Origin: Perkinsus marinus ATCC 50983
Lineage: Eukaryota > Perkinsozoa > Perkinsida > Perkinsidae
Direction: 5' to 3'
Length of the DNA stretch: 38,359 nt
Assembly: GCF_000006405.1 (NCBI RefSeq)
Contig: NW_003204538.1
Coordinates: 123,587-161,945, forward strand
The translations under genes were made by a program, and so were the position numbers. The notes below the pieces were generated by a model that saw only the letters and a list, made by a program, of their open reading frames with translations, had not been told where the DNA came from and searched no databases. Below are positions 37,344-38,359 of the stretch, one piece after another; positions within the stretch are counted from its first letter, which is position 1, and each line of letters opens with the position of its first letter.

Positions 37344-37528
37344 TATATATACTAAAACTGTACGAGTCGCCAGCCGGAAGTTGAGTGCTGCTTGGTAGCA
37401 CTGAGCATGGACTTACAGCCTACCCAGAGCCCAGAGGGCATTGTCCTTCTCACTAGTACACTACTGACCGCTGTGCCACCCAAGTCGCTGCCCTACTCCG
37501 AGTGCTGAACCTTATTCCGCAATATAAT

Positions 37529-37601
37529 CTCACCGGGATTCGAACCTGGGTGTCTCGAGTGATAGCGCACGCCCTTAACCTGCCAGACTAGAAGGACTGT
37601 T
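37529..37601 (-). pseudogene. Degenerate tRNA-Asp-like sequence (unit 2, second)
   Basis: The counterpart of 36274-36346, with loop CTATCAC, TAGTCTGGCAGG box A and intact box B GGTTCGAATCC. The acceptor stem does not pair. Confidence 0.6.
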
Positions 37602-37674
37602 GAAGAAGAAGTTGCTTGTGCAACATGGTTCACATGGAACCGATGAAAACTAAAACGTTAATAACTTTTTATTG

Positions 37675-37763
37675 AGCCTATAAATCCCAAATCCGGCTTC
37701 ACAGCGATGTTCAGGAGATCGAGATCTGTCGATTGGTGAAGGAATTTGTGGGATTTATAGGCT
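37675..37763. repeat. 15-bp inverted repeat in unit 2
   Basis: AGCCTATAAATCCCA (37675-37689) is perfectly inverted at 37749-37763 with a 59-nt spacer, giving a strong stem-loop. Unit 1 has no equally clear counterpart. Confidence 0.9.
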
Positions 37764-37889
37764 AGATCGCGAAATCGGCTCCGCAGTTACACATTTTTGA
37801 TGGGAGCTCCTAAAGGTAAAAAATAAACGCGCATATGGGGACCCCTCCCCCATGCGCGGCGGTCGATAAGGGCGGAGAGGCGCCATCCA

Positions 37890-38359
37890 CCTAGCATTGG
37901 TTTGTACCACCTATGGATACCTAGCTACATATATCTTACTAGAGAAGGTAATAAGAGAGACTCTATGATGATGAGGACATAGTGGATCGATACGTCCTGT
38001 CCAAGCTGCTTCAATCGAGCTACAATGGATGCATGATCTCATACTCCCATGGGGTCTTTAGGAGGGCTTGGGGTTCCTTAATTATGGGGGTATTCGATCA
38101 TCATCCTATGATATTATATACTCCTCTTGATAGGTTGTAGATCAAAGCCTACCTAAACGGTGAAATACATGAAAGTAGCAATATCAAGCCTCCCAAAGAA
38201 AGGTGCTGTAGTAAACGATATACTCGAAGTGGGTGGGATAGTGTTAACACCCTGTGAGGATGGCTGAAGGTAGCACTACTACGGGAGTATCACATCCTCG
38301 AAACGAATCCAAATACTAGATCCGCATATCCTAGCGTCTTGGGCACTAAACCTCGTATT
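37890..38359. other. Right-end region without a supported gene
   Basis: It begins with the CCTAGC block that would open a third repeat unit, but similarity to units 1 and 2 is lost within a few dozen bases. No coding exon, RNA gene or repeat could be identified before the window ends. Confidence 0.4.

Larger units (their letters stand above)
36637..37889 (-). repeat. tRNA-like composite repeat, unit 2
   Basis: A unit of about 1.25 kb aligned part by part with unit 1: the GCGCGCGTTACTT block, the GTCCGTGC hairpin, the Glu-like, Asp-like and Asp-like tRNA sequences (the last two 255 bp apart in both units), the CGAAATCGGCT block, the CG-rich hairpin and the terminal CCATCCACCTAGC. It carries an additional 15-bp inverted repeat (37675-37689 / 37749-37763) not obvious in unit 1. 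Confidence 0.75.

Noticed and set aside
35776-37601. Six functional tRNA genes
   Set aside because: Box A and box B are recognisable to varying degrees (some eroded), but acceptor stems do not pair in any copy and anticodon stems are broken in most, so they are treated as tRNA-derived repeats.

Overview
The window looks like nuclear DNA of an intron-rich unicellular eukaryote. The coding style (very short GT-AG introns, mostly 34-70 nt, donors close to GTARTA or GTAAGT, acceptors ending in TAG or CAG, and everywhere ATC/GTA/TAG trinucleotide runs) suggests a Perkinsus-like alveolate. That assignment is an inference from style and protein character, not from a database match. No bacterial, viral or retroelement genes were recognised.

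Layout. 1-773 holds no gene I can support. 774-2571 (minus) is a POT/PTR2 proton-coupled oligopeptide transporter. 2572-6212 is repeat-rich DNA with no supported gene but a near-perfect long palindrome. 6213-9364 (minus) is a divergent PAT1 mRNA-decay factor. 9951-11089 (minus) is a six-exon STIMATE/TMEM110-family ER membrane protein. 11934-13391 (minus) is an RPAP3-like TPR co-chaperone with one apparent frameshift. 13761-14260 (minus) is the spliceosomal core protein Sm D2. 14399-17517 (minus) is the tRNA/mRNA pseudouridine synthase PUS7 (TruD family). A 195-bp gap then separates PUS7 head-to-head from 17713-23752 (plus), an ER P5A-type ATPase (Spf1/ATP13A1) split into many small exons. 23753-25140 is non-coding. 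25141-28278 (minus) is the spliceosome-associated G-patch protein GPATCH1/TGH. It is followed on the same strand by a coiled-coil protein (28490-30839), a leucine-rich-repeat protein resembling CEP78 (30954-32997) and a Ser/Pro-rich protein (33211-35047).

The right end (35465-37889) is different: two diverged tandem copies of a unit of about 1.2 kb. Each carries three degenerate tRNA-like sequences (Glu-like, Asp-like, Asp-like) on the minus strand and conserved hairpins. Its base composition (CG-rich blocks) differs from the AT-rich, ATC-repeat-rich genic part.

Nearly all recognised genes are housekeeping. Several act on RNA (Sm D2, GPATCH1, PUS7, PAT1) and several on ER or other membranes (P5A ATPase, STIMATE, POT); I see no single pathway joining them. 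The most distinctive features are (GTA)n microsatellites that begin exactly at intron donor sites, the tandem tRNA-like composite repeat, and a shared 22-nt motif upstream of two unrelated genes.
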